From NCBI GenBank assembly GCA_910585055.1, contig CAJUBY010000007.1:1-50667 (forward strand): a DNA stretch of 50,667 nucleotides, read 5' to 3'. Below the pieces are notes generated by a model. The model saw nothing but the letters and a program-made list of their open reading frames with translations. It searched no databases and had not been told where the DNA came from. Positions 18,779 to 27,249 of this stretch are shown here, piece after piece. This DNA is from an uncultured Christensenella sp. Lineage in GTDB: Bacteria > Bacillota > Clostridia > Christensenellales > Pumilibacteraceae. The position numbers were made by a program, and so were the translations under genes. Within the stretch, counting starts at the first letter, position 1. Every line of letters begins with the position of its first letter.

Positions 18779-18812
18779 CATGGAAAGGACCGCATTTGCG
18801 GTCTTTTCCATG
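18779..18812 (+). terminator. Hairpin between lipoprotein and GH31 gene
   Basis: CATGGAAA and GACCGC pair with GCGGTC and TTTCCATG around a short loop, forming a long near-perfect stem. It lies 53 nt after the lipoprotein stop and 34 nt before the GH31 start. No long T run follows, so it may be a partial terminator, an attenuator or an mRNA-stabilising hairpin that lowers expression of the downstream enzyme. Confidence 0.6.
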
Positions 18813-18845
18813 TAAATATTTCAATAGTTTCAGACGGGTGGTCTT

Positions 18846-21800
18846 ATGACGGGTAAAATTTCAGAAAAAAAACTGTTTAAATTTATCGTACTGCTATTGG
18901 CGGTAACTGTATGCGCATTGCTGTACTGCATAATAGCTCCGGCGGTCGCAAAAGCGGCGACGTCGGTAGGCAACGTTTCGGCAACGAGCGACGGGGAGGG
19001 CAACGTGTTTATTTTCGATTGCGGCGACGATCAGGTAAAGGTGGAGCTTGTATCCGCTCGGTCGGTGCGCGTTCAATTATCGCGTAACGGTAGCAACGGT
19101 TACAGACCGAACGATCCGCAGTATTATATGGTGCAGAAGAATTCGTTTCCGGAAGTTACGCGCACTGTAGAAACTTCAGGCGATACCGTGTCGATAAAAA
19201 CTACCGCGATCGAAATACGCATCAAAAAATCACCGTTCCGTATCGGTATGTACGATCTCGACGGTAAACTGATCTCCAAAGACACCGACGGCACCGGCAT
19301 GTATTACGAAGGTGATACGGTGGGCGTAAAAAAGGAAGAAGGTACGGTAAATGCCGGCGGTATATTCGGGTTCGGATCGGGCGATCACGGCAGACGTTCC
19401 GATCTCAACCGTTACAATGTGGATTTCAACGAGTTTTCCATGTCGCACGGCAGAGTCGTCGCGCCGTTTTTTATGAGCACGGTCGGTTACGGCATGTTCC
19501 TTAACACCATAGAAAAGGACACCGTGTTTTATAAACGCGGCGGCGGATTCCAAACAAAGGGTTATCTCGATTACTTTTTTATGTACGGTCCGGACTTTAA
19601 GACCATACTCAACGAGTATGCGGAAATAACCGGTCGTATGGAACTTTACGGCAAGTGGGCGCACGGTTTTATGCTGAGCAAGTACGGAAACGACAACGCT
19701 ACGCAGGCGGAATTTTTGCAGTGGCTGCACAAGCTGCGCGACGACGGATATCCCACCGACTGTTACGTGTTTGACTACGGCTGGCGCGGCGACGTAGCCG
19801 ACAACGGCGGCAATCAAACGGGCGCCGGCGAAAAATGGGGCAAGCAGATGTGGTCCAACGACATAACGAAATTCCCGGATATCGACGCTATGTTCAGGGA
19901 GGCGCGCGAGTTGGGATTCCGTGTCGGACTTCACAATAATGCCGGCACGCCCGAAGCATCGGGCGGCAATGCTCTGTACCTGCCCGAAAACGAAAGCAAA
20001 TGGGTAAAATCATATATGGACAGCGTTATAACCACGGGTTACGGCGATTGGTTCTGGCCCGACGAGTTCGACGTGTTGGGATCCAACACCGCGCCGACGT
20101 TCTCGTCCAAAGGCGCGTACGAAGCGTGGCAGGAATATACCGACGAATCGCGCCCCATGTTCATTACGCGCGGAAGTTACGCCGGACAGCATTACGCTAC
20201 GGCATGGTCGGGCGATATAAACAACACGTCCGAAGAACTCGCGTATCAGATAGGGTTCGGTATCGACGCCGGGCTTATCGGGTATTGGTCTACTTCGCAC
20301 GATTTGGGCGGCTTTATGAAGCGTCCGAGCGACGAGCTGTATACGCGCTGGGTCTCGGAATTCGGAGCGTGGAACGGCATAATGCGCGCGCACGGTCACG
20401 ACGGCAGAGAACCTTGGACTTTCAGCAAGACCGCGCAGGACACGTTAAAGAAAAATCTTAAAACGCGTTATGCGCTGTATCCGTACATCTATAACATGGC
20501 ATGGCAGGGCTACAGCGGCGGAGTGCCTATGATGCGCGCAATGCTGCTCGAAGACGGCAGTCAGTATAATCCCGACGCATGGGATCTCAACAAACAGTAT
20601 TATTTCGGCGACTGGTTCTTGGTAGCGCCTGCCGCCGACATCTCGGACACGGTCGTGTCGGTATGGTTGCCGCCCGAAACGGTTTGGTACGACTACAATA
20701 CCGGGCTGCGCTACGAGGGCGGAGCTAACGGAAAAACTATCCGTGTTGCTGCTGCGCTCGAAGACATCCCCGTATTCGTTAAAGCCGGCGCTATAGTGCC
20801 CATGGGTCCCGAAGTAAACTATGCGGACGAAAAACCGCTCGATCCGCTGACGCTCGACATATATCCGCACGGCACCACGCGTTATACTCTGTTCGAAGAC
20901 GACGGCGAGAGCAGACGTTATATAACCGAAAACGCATATTCGACCACCGACTATACTTGCGTACAGAACGGCAGTGATATAACGTTTACGGTAGGCAAAC
21001 GCAACGACCGCAATGCGGCTGTATTCAAGCCGAATGCCCGTTCGTACAATCTCAAATTCAACCATATCGAGACGGTACGCGGCGTTACGCTCGACGGTAC
21101 TGCGCTCGAAAACAGGACTCTCGCTGAATACAACGCGTCGCCGAGCGGATATTATATCGATACCGATAACTCCGTACTGTACGTAAAAATGCCCGATACC
21201 GGCGAATTAATGACTGTGGTATTGGATTCCGACGGAGTAGTTCAGCCCGAACTCGGCGAAGAAAATCAGGGCGTTCCGCCGCAGCGTATAGGCGATAACG
21301 ACGTTTACGAAGCGGAAAACGCATTGCTTTCGGGCGATTCGCAGGTCGCGTCGGTCGGTACTTATTGGAAGGGTTATACGGGAAGCGGTTACGCCGGCGG
21401 AACGGGCTCGGCAAGCGGCGGCTGGAAAAATTCCGGCGATACGCTGTCGTTTAAAATAAACGTCGTACGCGAAGGAATTTACGATTTGACCGTGCGAATA
21501 AATTGCGGTAAACAGTCTCTCAACGATTCCCGTGAACGTCTTGTCGGAATTTATTTCGACGGTGCCAAAAAAGGTGAATTGGCGTTTTTGCCGACGGCGT
21601 GGGGAAGCGGCAGCGACGGAGTTTGGCGCGATATCGCGGTAGACGGGATCCGGCTTACGGCAGGACTTCAGACGGTAGATATAAAGGCGGAAAACGTCGG
21701 AAACTTCAATCTCGACAGCATCAAGTTCGTGCGGCGCGATACGGCGCAGAACGCATTTGAATATATAACGGCGGACAAAGCAACGCATTTAAGCGGCGTT

Positions 21801-23585
21801 ACGCTCGTGGAAGAAAGCGAAACGTATTTGAGCGCGTCGACAGACGGCGCATGGGCGCAGTTCGACGAGCTTAGAGGAGATAACCGCGGCGGACTTGTTG
21901 TGCGAGTATTAAGCACTACGGGCGGAAGGATCATCGTATACGAAAACGGCGTCGGGGATAAGATACTGGCGACCGTAGAACTGCCGTCGGACGGGAAATG
22001 GCACGATATAGAAGTATTCTCCAAAAATACCGACGCGGTAACGAGCAACGTTTACTTCGAATTCAAAGCGCCGGGATCCGGGAACTTCGACGCGCGTTTG
22101 ATGCGGTTCAAGTTTATCCGAAAGATCGACGCGTATTCTCCTATAGCCGCGGTATCGGCAGCCGAACGCAATAATATAAACGTGCGCGACAGTCTGCTCG
22201 TAAATATCTATAACGGAAGTTGGGCGAAATACACCGATATCGATTTCGGCGACGGCGGCGCGGTATTGGTCATGCTCACGGCAGGCGTAGGCAAGTCTGG
22301 CGGTGTTGCCGAGATATATACGGACAGCATTTCGGGCGCGAACAAAAAGGGCGAAGTGACGATCGTCACCACCGGCTCGTGGAACAATAAGCGCACATTT
22401 ATAGGCGAATTGAACGCTATAACGGGCGTTCATGACGTGTACGTCGTGTTTAAGGCGACGGGCGGCGATGCGATATGCGATTTCTCGGAGCTTAAATTTT
22501 CCGAAAACGCGGTGTCGGTTACCACCGAAGTAATAGGCGGTACAGCCGTTGTTCAAGTAAGCGACATGATGGCGGCTGTCGGCGCGTCCGTCGGGTTCAG
22601 GATCGACGGAGTTCAGTCCGGATACGAAGTGAAAAGCGTTACGGCGGCGGACATTCTCGGTAATCCCGTAGAGATCGAAACGCTTACGGCAGGCGTTACT
22701 TATACGCTTACCATACCCGAAAACGCGCCGGTCAAGATAACCGTCAACCTGCGCGAAAAGCTGCCTACGGTCGGCGCGTCGGCGACGCTCGAATTGGAAG
22801 ACGGTTCGGGACGTACGAACGATGCGGGTACCGCATTGCGTGTGGACAGAGAATGGCAGGGCTTTACGGGCACGGGTTATGTAGCCGGTTGGAAAAAAAC
22901 AGGCGACTATGTCGAACTGCGCGTCAGCGTTGAAAAGACAGGATTGTATTCGCTTGTCTTGCGCGGTGCGGCAGGTAAAAAGAACGACGCAAAATACGAC
23001 GGATCGCCGCGTACAGGTGCGCTGTACATCGACGGATTACGCGTTACGGATTTCGGTCTGCCCGTCCAAAACAGCTGGGGAGATTGGATAACCCACACTT
23101 TCGAAAACGTGCGTCTTACGTCAGGCGTTCACACGATAAAGCTTATGTCGGAAGGCGGCATAAACCCCGGTAACTTCAATTTGGACAATATTACGGCGAC
23201 GAGACTGACGGACGAAACGGAACTGTCGGCGGACGTAGCCGAAGCGAAGAAGCTTAAAGAATCCGATTATAAGAGCGGATGGAACGAGTTTGTCGACGCT
23301 TTGGAATCGGCTAAACGGTTACTTACGGATACTACCGCTACGCAAGCGCAGATAGACGCCGCGTGTCAGCGTCTTTCCGCCGCGCGTGAAGCGCTCGTTC
23401 CGATCGATAAAGATCCGGGTACGGATCCGGACGACGGTGACGGATCCGGTACGGACGTAAAGCCGTCGGGATCGGACGGCGGTTTCCCCGTATGGGCTAT
23501 TGCGCTTATCTCGGTTTTGGGCGCAGCCGCTGTCGGCGGAGCTGCCGCTTGGGTCTTGCTTAAACGTCGCAAAGCGAAAAAATAA
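18846..23585 (+). CDS. Membrane-anchored multi-domain GH31 glycoside hydrolase
   Basis: The protein has 1579 residues. A signal peptide covers about 1-38. The GH31 N-terminal and catalytic domains span about 45-650: CYVFDYGWRGD, WFWPDEFD (Asp406, predicted nucleophile) and ATAWSGDINN (Asp457, predicted acid/base), followed by the family's GLIGYWSTSHDLGGFM strand. Proximal C-terminal domains reach about 800. Four carbohydrate-binding-like modules follow (about 816-965 and 1310-1455 CBM35-like; about 972-1095 and 1097-1218 CBM6-like). Then come a FIVAR domain (about 1459-1520), an acidic Gly/Asp/Pro linker, one membrane helix (about 1545-1571) and a KRRKAKK tail. There is no LPXTG signal, so the enzyme is held by its own membrane helix. 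GH31 members include alpha-glucosidases, alpha-xylosidases and alpha-N-acetylgalactosaminidases; the specificity is not decided by the sequence I see. Confidence 0.88.
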   Translation: MTGKISEKKLFKFIVLLLAVTVCALLYCIIAPAVAKAATSVGNVSATSDGEGNVFIFDCGDDQVKVELVSARSVRVQLSRNGSNGYRPNDPQYYMVQKNSFPEVTRTVETSGDTVSIKTTAIEIRIKKSPFRIGMYDLDGKLISKDTDGTGMYYEGDTVGVKKEEGTVNAGGIFGFGSGDHGRRSDLNRYNVDFNEFSMSHGRVVAPFFMSTVGYGMFLNTIEKDTVFYKRGGGFQTKGYLDYFFMYGPDFKTILNEYAEITGRMELYGKWAHGFMLSKYGNDNATQAEFLQWLHKLRDDGYPTDCYVFDYGWRGDVADNGGNQTGAGEKWGKQMWSNDITKFPDIDAMFREARELGFRVGLHNNAGTPEASGGNALYLPENESKWVKSYMDSVITTGYGDWFWPDEFDVLGSNTAPTFSSKGAYEAWQEYTDESRPMFITRGSYAGQHYATAWSGDINNTSEELAYQIGFGIDAGLIGYWSTSHDLGGFMKRPSDELYTRWVSEFGAWNGIMRAHGHDGREPWTFSKTAQDTLKKNLKTRYALYPYIYNMAWQGYSGGVPMMRAMLLEDGSQYNPDAWDLNKQYYFGDWFLVAPAADISDTVVSVWLPPETVWYDYNTGLRYEGGANGKTIRVAAALEDIPVFVKAGAIVPMGPEVNYADEKPLDPLTLDIYPHGTTRYTLFEDDGESRRYITENAYSTTDYTCVQNGSDITFTVGKRNDRNAAVFKPNARSYNLKFNHIETVRGVTLDGTALENRTLAEYNASPSGYYIDTDNSVLYVKMPDTGELMTVVLDSDGVVQPELGEENQGVPPQRIGDNDVYEAENALLSGDSQVASVGTYWKGYTGSGYAGGTGSASGGWKNSGDTLSFKINVVREGIYDLTVRINCGKQSLNDSRERLVGIYFDGAKKGELAFLPTAWGSGSDGVWRDIAVDGIRLTAGLQTVDIKAENVGNFNLDSIKFVRRDTAQNAFEYITADKATHLSGVTLVEESETYLSASTDGAWAQFDELRGDNRGGLVVRVLSTTGGRIIVYENGVGDKILATVELPSDGKWHDIEVFSKNTDAVTSNVYFEFKAPGSGNFDARLMRFKFIRKIDAYSPIAAVSAAERNNINVRDSLLVNIYNGSWAKYTDIDFGDGGAVLVMLTAGVGKSGGVAEIYTDSISGANKKGEVTIVTTGSWNNKRTFIGELNAITGVHDVYVVFKATGGDAICDFSELKFSENAVSVTTEVIGGTAVVQVSDMMAAVGASVGFRIDGVQSGYEVKSVTAADILGNPVEIETLTAGVTYTLTIPENAPVKITVNLREKLPTVGASATLELEDGSGRTNDAGTALRVDREWQGFTGTGYVAGWKKTGDYVELRVSVEKTGLYSLVLRGAAGKKNDAKYDGSPRTGALYIDGLRVTDFGLPVQNSWGDWITHTFENVRLTSGVHTIKLMSEGGINPGNFNLDNITATRLTDETELSADVAEAKKLKESDYKSGWNEFVDALESAKRLLTDTTATQAQIDAACQRLSAAREALVPIDKDPGTDPDDGDGSGTDVKPSGSDGGFPVWAIALISVLGAAAVGGAAAWVLLKRRKAKK

Positions 23586-23611
23586 CGGAATACCGATTGA
23601 ATAACAACATG

Positions 23612-23646
23612 CGCGGCGGAAGTGTTAGACTTTCGCCGCGATTTGT
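23612..23646 (+). terminator. Terminator after the GH31 gene
   Basis: A 12-bp stem CGCGGCGGAAGT/ACTTTCGCCGCG (one G-T pair) with a 5-nt loop is followed by ATTTGT. It closes the second glycan operon. Confidence 0.75.
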
Positions 23647-23658
23647 ATAGCGTTGATA

Positions 23659-23687
23659 TTGACACGTAAGAAATGTTGTGCTACAAT
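23659..23687 (+). promoter_or_regulatory. Sigma-70 promoter of the SIMPL-domain gene
   Basis: TTGACA (23659-23664), 17 nt, TACAAT (23682-23687). The start codon is at 23715, giving a leader of about 20 nt with AAGGAG. Confidence 0.85.
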
Positions 23688-23714
23688 CATCAAAAAACCG
23701 ATAAGGAGTATATT

Positions 23715-24302
23715 ATGGAAAATATAATAACCGTTTCCAAAACCGTAAGCGATAAAACCGATGCCGACACCGTCGAGATCAAGCTTACGGCGTTAGGCGA
23801 AAACAAAAAGTACGCTGCCGCGGTATCGACGGCGGACGAAAAAGCCGATAAAGTCGTTGCGCTTTTGAAAAATTCCGGTTTTACGCCCGAATTGCGCGGT
23901 ATTACCGTTTCCGATATCCGCGACGATAAACGCATCGTCGCATTTCGCGCCGCTCGCGTGTTTTCGGTTCGTTTCGATGCCGCCGCCGAAACTATAGGAA
24001 GGGCGTTGGACGTGCTCGACGGCAGCGACTGCGAATGGCATATCTCGTTTTCGCTCAAGAACGACAATCCGATTTACGACAGGATGCTTGCATGTGCGGT
24101 CAAAAGCGCTAAGGACAGTGCGGAGGTCATCGCGTCCGCATCCGGAGTAAAACTCGGCAGACTGCGTTCGGTAAATTACGAATCGGGCGAGCGCGGTTAT
24201 CCCGTAGCGATGTTTGCCAGGGCTGCAAACGGTATGAACGGCGCAGAGGCGGAACGTATAACGGTATCGCAGTCTGTCACCTGTTCGTGGGAGATAGTTT
24301 AA
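23715..24302 (+). CDS. SIMPL domain (DUF541) protein, cytoplasmic
   Basis: The protein has 195 residues. The ATG at 23715 has a good AAGGAG upstream; the earlier in-frame start at 23673 would lie inside the promoter. It fits the SIMPL/DUF541 family: an alternating beta-alpha pattern opening with ITVSKTVSDKTDADTVEI and a later block around LACAVKSAKDSAEVIASASGVKLGRLRSV. Many family members are exported, but this one has no signal peptide. Function in the family is poorly defined. It is a single gene with its own promoter, and its 3' side carries the first copy of the three-hairpin repeat, which may also end its transcript. Confidence 0.75.
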   Translation: MENIITVSKTVSDKTDADTVEIKLTALGENKKYAAAVSTADEKADKVVALLKNSGFTPELRGITVSDIRDDKRIVAFRAARVFSVRFDAAAETIGRALDVLDGSDCEWHISFSLKNDNPIYDRMLACAVKSAKDSAEVIASASGVKLGRLRSVNYESGERGYPVAMFARAANGMNGAEAERITVSQSVTCSWEIV

Positions 24303-24306
24303 ATCA

Positions 24307-24423
24307 ACGAAAAAGATCCGTAATGATTACATTCGGATCTTTCGGTTTCCGCATATAGCGGAAAAATTATCGTAAAGCAGCTTTTCGGCGTAAAAGTAAT
24401 TGCTTTACACTTTTATATTGTGC
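24307..24423 (+). repeat. Structured three-hairpin repeat, copy A
   Basis: Three hairpins in order: AAAGATCCG/CGGATCTTT (24312-24342), TTTCCGC/GCGGAAA (24346-24364), and a nested one with outer stem GTAAAGCA/TGCTTTAC (24372-24379 with 24401-24408) and inner CTTTT/AAAAG. It ends in ACACTTTTATATTGTGC. Copies B and C at 25451 and 25632 share this layout. Hairpin 1 may act as terminator of the SIMPL gene. Confidence 0.75.
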
Positions 24424-24458
24424 ATTATCGGATCGTTTATGCGCAGACAGCAAAAATT

Positions 24459-24914
24459 TTATTGTTTTTTCGGTTCGTAAGATCCGAGATCGATATATCT
24501 TTTGTTAATTTTGACGGCATAGTTTATTATATCCGATACGCCGACGTAGCTCTGATCTGCGTAGGCGATAAGGAGATCGGCATTGCGTACGGTCCATTTT
24601 ATGCGCTCGGACACATCATCAATACCGGATTCATCGATGTATACGGTTTCGTCTATTACCGATATGCCCGGAGAACGGTCGGTCTTTTGGGGGATATCCA
24701 TATGCGATGCCGCGTATATCAAGCGTGAATCGGGATGAGCCTTTTTGTATTGCAGACAGCATTTCTGCACTATAAATCCGAAAAATCCGAATCCGCCTAT
24801 AAAAAATTCCACGGCTTTACCGTCGAATTCGTTCTCGAAAACGGACATCAGTTTCTGCTCCGGATCGGTCGGACCGTTAATGCCGGAACATCCGCAAAAC
24901 GCTATTTTCATCAT
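24459..24914 (-). CDS. SLOG/DUF1273-like protein
   Basis: The protein has 151 residues from the ATG at 24914; upstream is AGGGGG, which fits this start better than a farther in-frame ATG. It looks like a Rossmann-type SLOG protein (DUF1273/YpsA relatives): KIAFCGCSG at the N-terminus, FFIGGFGFFGFIVQKC in the middle, then ADLLIAYADQSYVGVSDI and KRYIDLG at the end. SLOG proteins bind nucleotides or nucleotide-derived ligands; no specific role is known for this one. It is divergent from the XRE regulator gene, with about 170 nt between the two start codons, and lies between copies A and B of the repeat. Family assignment is by pattern only. Confidence 0.6.
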   Translation of the reverse strand: MMKIAFCGCSGINGPTDPEQKLMSVFENEFDGKAVEFFIGGFGFFGFIVQKCCLQYKKAHPDSRLIYAASHMDIPQKTDRSPGISVIDETVYIDESGIDDVSERIKWTVRNADLLIAYADQSYVGVSDIINYAVKINKRYIDLGSYEPKKQ

Positions 24915-24945
24915 TATGCCGAACCCCCTGTATATTATTTCAATC

Positions 24946-24974
24946 ATTATAAGACATAATTGTCGTTATGTCAA
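24946..24974 (-). promoter_or_regulatory. Sigma-70 promoter of the SLOG-like gene
   Basis: On the minus strand: TTGACA (24974-24969), 17 nt, TATAAT (24951-24946); a perfect consensus promoter. Confidence 0.9.
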
Positions 24975-25085
24975 TCATAAAATGATTTATTATCAATCAA
25001 AATAAATAATACACTATCATATATTGAATGCACAAAAATTCGTATTTAAGGTAAACTATATATAGAGATGTTCGGAGCCTTGGAT

Positions 25086-25403
25086 ATGAGTAGAAATTTA
25101 GATTACGATGAAGTTTTGGCAAGGATTGGTTATTTTCGTAACCGTGCCAATTTAAGCGCTCGTGAGACCAGTCACAGATTGGATAAAGGCGAATTATATG
25201 TTACCAGGATAGAAAATCATAAAGTCGAACTGAAAGTAAGTACGCTTTTGGACCTTATAGATATTTTCGGTATAAATGCCACTGATTTCTTTTATCCGGG
25301 TGAAAGTTATTCGGAAGAGGATAAGAATGTTTTGGATCTGTATTCCGTATTGTCCGATGAAAATAAAAAACTTGTAATAGAGATGATGAAGAAGCTTAAA
25401 TAA
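25086..25403 (+). CDS. XRE-family DNA-binding protein
   Basis: The protein has 105 residues from the ATG at 25086, with GGAG 8 nt upstream. A helix-turn-helix of the Cro/C1 (XRE) type occupies about residues 7-65: IGYFRNRANLSARETSHRLD, then YVTRIENHKVELKVSTLLDLIDIFGINATDFF. The C-terminal 35 residues are helical and charged, probably for dimer formation. Such proteins repress or activate nearby genes; the divergent SLOG-like gene is the likely partner. The gene is more AT-rich than the glycan genes. Repeat copy B follows it. Confidence 0.85.
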   Translation: MSRNLDYDEVLARIGYFRNRANLSARETSHRLDKGELYVTRIENHKVELKVSTLLDLIDIFGINATDFFYPGESYSEEDKNVLDLYSVLSDENKKLVIEMMKKLK

Positions 25404-25450
25404 CTTCCGCACGTTATTATACGGTAATACGGCTCGAAATTTATTCATAA

Positions 25451-25571
25451 ACGAAAAAATCCGACAGTGCTGTGCATTGCGGATCTTTCGAGATCGCCGG
25501 TTAAGGCGACATTATCGTAAAGTTACTTTTCGGCGTAAAAAAGTTAAAAACTTTACACTTTTATATTGTGC
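25451..25571 (+). repeat. Structured three-hairpin repeat, copy B
   Basis: Same layout as copy A. Hairpin 2 is TCGCC/GGCGA (25494-25509) in place of TTTCCGC/GCGGAAA. The outer stem of hairpin 3 is GTAAAGTT/AACTTTAC (25517-25524 with 25549-25556) in place of GTAAAGCA/TGCTTTAC. Bases change in pairs while the stems persist. The ATTATCGTAAAG, CTTTTCGGCGTAAAA and ACTTTTATATTGTGC blocks are identical to copy A. Confidence 0.75.
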
Positions 25572-25631
25572 GGTTTTTCCCGAATTATTCGCTGTTTAAA
25601 CAATTACATGAATTTTAAATATTTTTCCGAA

Positions 25632-25794
25632 ACGAAAAAATCCCGCAATAACGTGTATCGTGGGAATTTTCCGTTTTCGCTGTAGTCTTTAAGCGAATCG
25701 TCTTGTAAAGCGTTAACGGGTAGGAAGTTATATCGCAGGTAAATTATTCAATAAACTTGTCGTAAACCCTTTGCTTTACAATAGTATATTGTGC
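25632..25794 (+). repeat. Structured three-hairpin repeat, diverged copy C
   Basis: Hairpin 1 is TCCCGC/GTGGGA (25641-25665) within A and T runs, hairpin 2 is TTCGCT/AGCGAA (25676-25697), and hairpin 3 is a weaker GTAAA/TTTAC (25762-25779), ending in TATATTGTGC. About 50 nt extra lie between hairpins 2 and 3. This copy is the most diverged. With copy B it fills the gene-free stretch 25404-25860. Confidence 0.5.
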
Positions 25795-25860
25795 CGAAAC
25801 GGGGTGTGTTATACATAATATCATAAAATTTTCCGTATTATTTGGCTGTCGCGCTTTGTG

Positions 25861-25889
25861 TTGACACTGTGCGTTCGGTCTGCTACAAT
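25861..25889 (+). promoter_or_regulatory. Promoter giving a leaderless DUF3810 mRNA
   Basis: TTGACA (25861-25866), 17 nt, TACAAT (25884-25889). The ATG at 25897 lies 7 nt after the -10 box, at or next to the expected first transcribed base, with no Shine-Dalgarno. Confidence 0.8.
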
Positions 25890-25896
25890 ATGTGTA

Positions 25897-27183
25897 ATGA
25901 CTGTCTCGGTGCCAAAAAAGCGAATATTGTATCCGTGCCGCCGCAGTACGCGTCCGTACACAGCGGACGGCTACCGTGCACAAACGGTAAAGCCGCCGCT
26001 CGGTCGTAAGGTGTTTTATACCGCCGCCGTCCTGTGCGGTTTGCTTGTTTTACTTGCGATCATGTCGGATATCCGTACAGATACAGCTGTTGCGGAGTGG
26101 TGGACACGGCATGTACAGGCAGGATGGGAGCATATCATCGGCACGCTCACGTCGTGGTTGCCTTTTTCCGTTTTCGAATTTTTATTGGTGTGTGCTATAG
26201 GTGCAGGCGTATTTTTGCTGTACCGTTTGTTTGTTAATCTTTGTCGCGGACGGTTTAAAAAAATAGGTTTCGGTGTACTTATAACGGCGCTGTGTGCCGT
26301 TTGGGTATTGGATCTGTATATTGTTACTATGGGGTTTGCATATTACCGTGCGCCCATGCCTATTCCGCAGTCGGAACGCAAATACGATTCCGACATGACG
26401 GGGGCGGTCGTCGATTATTTTTTGGAGGATTATAACAGACTGTCCGAAACATTGCCGCGCGACGGAAACGGCTGCGTTATATGCCCGTATTCGTTTTCAC
26501 GACTTGCGGAACTAATGCGGACGGAATATCGCAGGCTCGGAGGCGGATATTATCACAGCTATACGCCTAAGGCAAAGCCGGTGGTCTTCAGTCGGTTTAT
26601 GTCGTATATGCAGATAACGGGCATCACGTTTTTGCCGACGGGGGAGGCGAATATCAATAATGCCGTACCTCCGACCGTCAAAACCGTTACAATGGCGCAC
26701 GAGTTGGCGCACGCAAAAGGCATCTTCCGCGAGGGCGACGCAAATCTTTTGGCGCGGTATATCCTATTGACGTCGGACAACGACTATCTGCGGTATTGCG
26801 GCTACTATGCCGCATTCGACAATCTGATGGCGGCGATCATAATGACCGATGACTATGAGACATATACCGAATACAGAAAAAAGATAAGCGCGCTTACCGA
26901 AACGGAACGCGAATATGTTTACGATTACTGGGCGTCTCAGCCGGATATTATCGGCAATATCGCAGAGTTCTTCAACGATATCTATCTTAAACTTAACGGA
27001 GCGCAAAACGGCACCGGCAGTTACGGCGACGGAAACAAAAGCGATATAATCATCCCTATAGATCCCGATACGGGCGAACCGGAAAAAGACCCCGATACCG
27101 GCGAGATAATAAAGGTGATAGAGTTTTCGCAGGTCCAAAAGATGTTTTTCGCGATCTATGAGAACAAAGTCGGTACAAAGTAG
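25897..27183 (+). CDS. DUF3810 membrane protein with HExxH metalloprotease motif
   Basis: The protein has 428 residues from the ATG at 25897. Three membrane helices (about 40-58, 83-105 and 117-140) precede an outer-face domain with AHELAHAKG (HExxH, about residues 267-275) and a downstream EGDANLLARY that supplies a third ligand-type Glu. This is the hallmark of the DUF3810 family, predicted membrane zinc peptidases. The C-terminal end carries a repeated DPDTGEP/DPDTGEI linker. The chosen start follows a consensus promoter at only 7 nt, so the mRNA is predicted leaderless; any longer frame would include the promoter itself. The substrate is unknown. Confidence 0.8.
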   Translation: MTVSVPKKRILYPCRRSTRPYTADGYRAQTVKPPLGRKVFYTAAVLCGLLVLLAIMSDIRTDTAVAEWWTRHVQAGWEHIIGTLTSWLPFSVFEFLLVCAIGAGVFLLYRLFVNLCRGRFKKIGFGVLITALCAVWVLDLYIVTMGFAYYRAPMPIPQSERKYDSDMTGAVVDYFLEDYNRLSETLPRDGNGCVICPYSFSRLAELMRTEYRRLGGGYYHSYTPKAKPVVFSRFMSYMQITGITFLPTGEANINNAVPPTVKTVTMAHELAHAKGIFREGDANLLARYILLTSDNDYLRYCGYYAAFDNLMAAIIMTDDYETYTEYRKKISALTETEREYVYDYWASQPDIIGNIAEFFNDIYLKLNGAQNGTGSYGDGNKSDIIIPIDPDTGEPEKDPDTGEIIKVIEFSQVQKMFFAIYENKVGTK

Positions 27184-27211
27184 GGCGATCCGCAAAAATG
27201 TTTCAAATCAA

Positions 27212-27237
27212 ATCGGCTCGGTTTTATCCGAGCCGAT
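27212..27237. terminator. Hairpin between convergent genes
   Basis: A 10-bp stem ATCGGCTCGG/CCGAGCCGAT sits between the DUF3810 gene and the minus-strand transporter/tautomerase unit. T-rich DNA follows on the minus-strand side, so it may end both transcripts. Confidence 0.6.
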
Positions 27238-27249
27238 CGACGGTTGTCA

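Noticed and set aside
23405..23585. Sortase (LPXTG) anchor on the GH31 enzyme
   Set aside because: There is a linker, a membrane helix and a basic tail, but no LPXTG-like motif before the helix.
24307..25794. CRISPR array
   Set aside because: There are only three copies, each over 110 nt with internal hairpins, separated by genes; no regular spacers and no cas genes.
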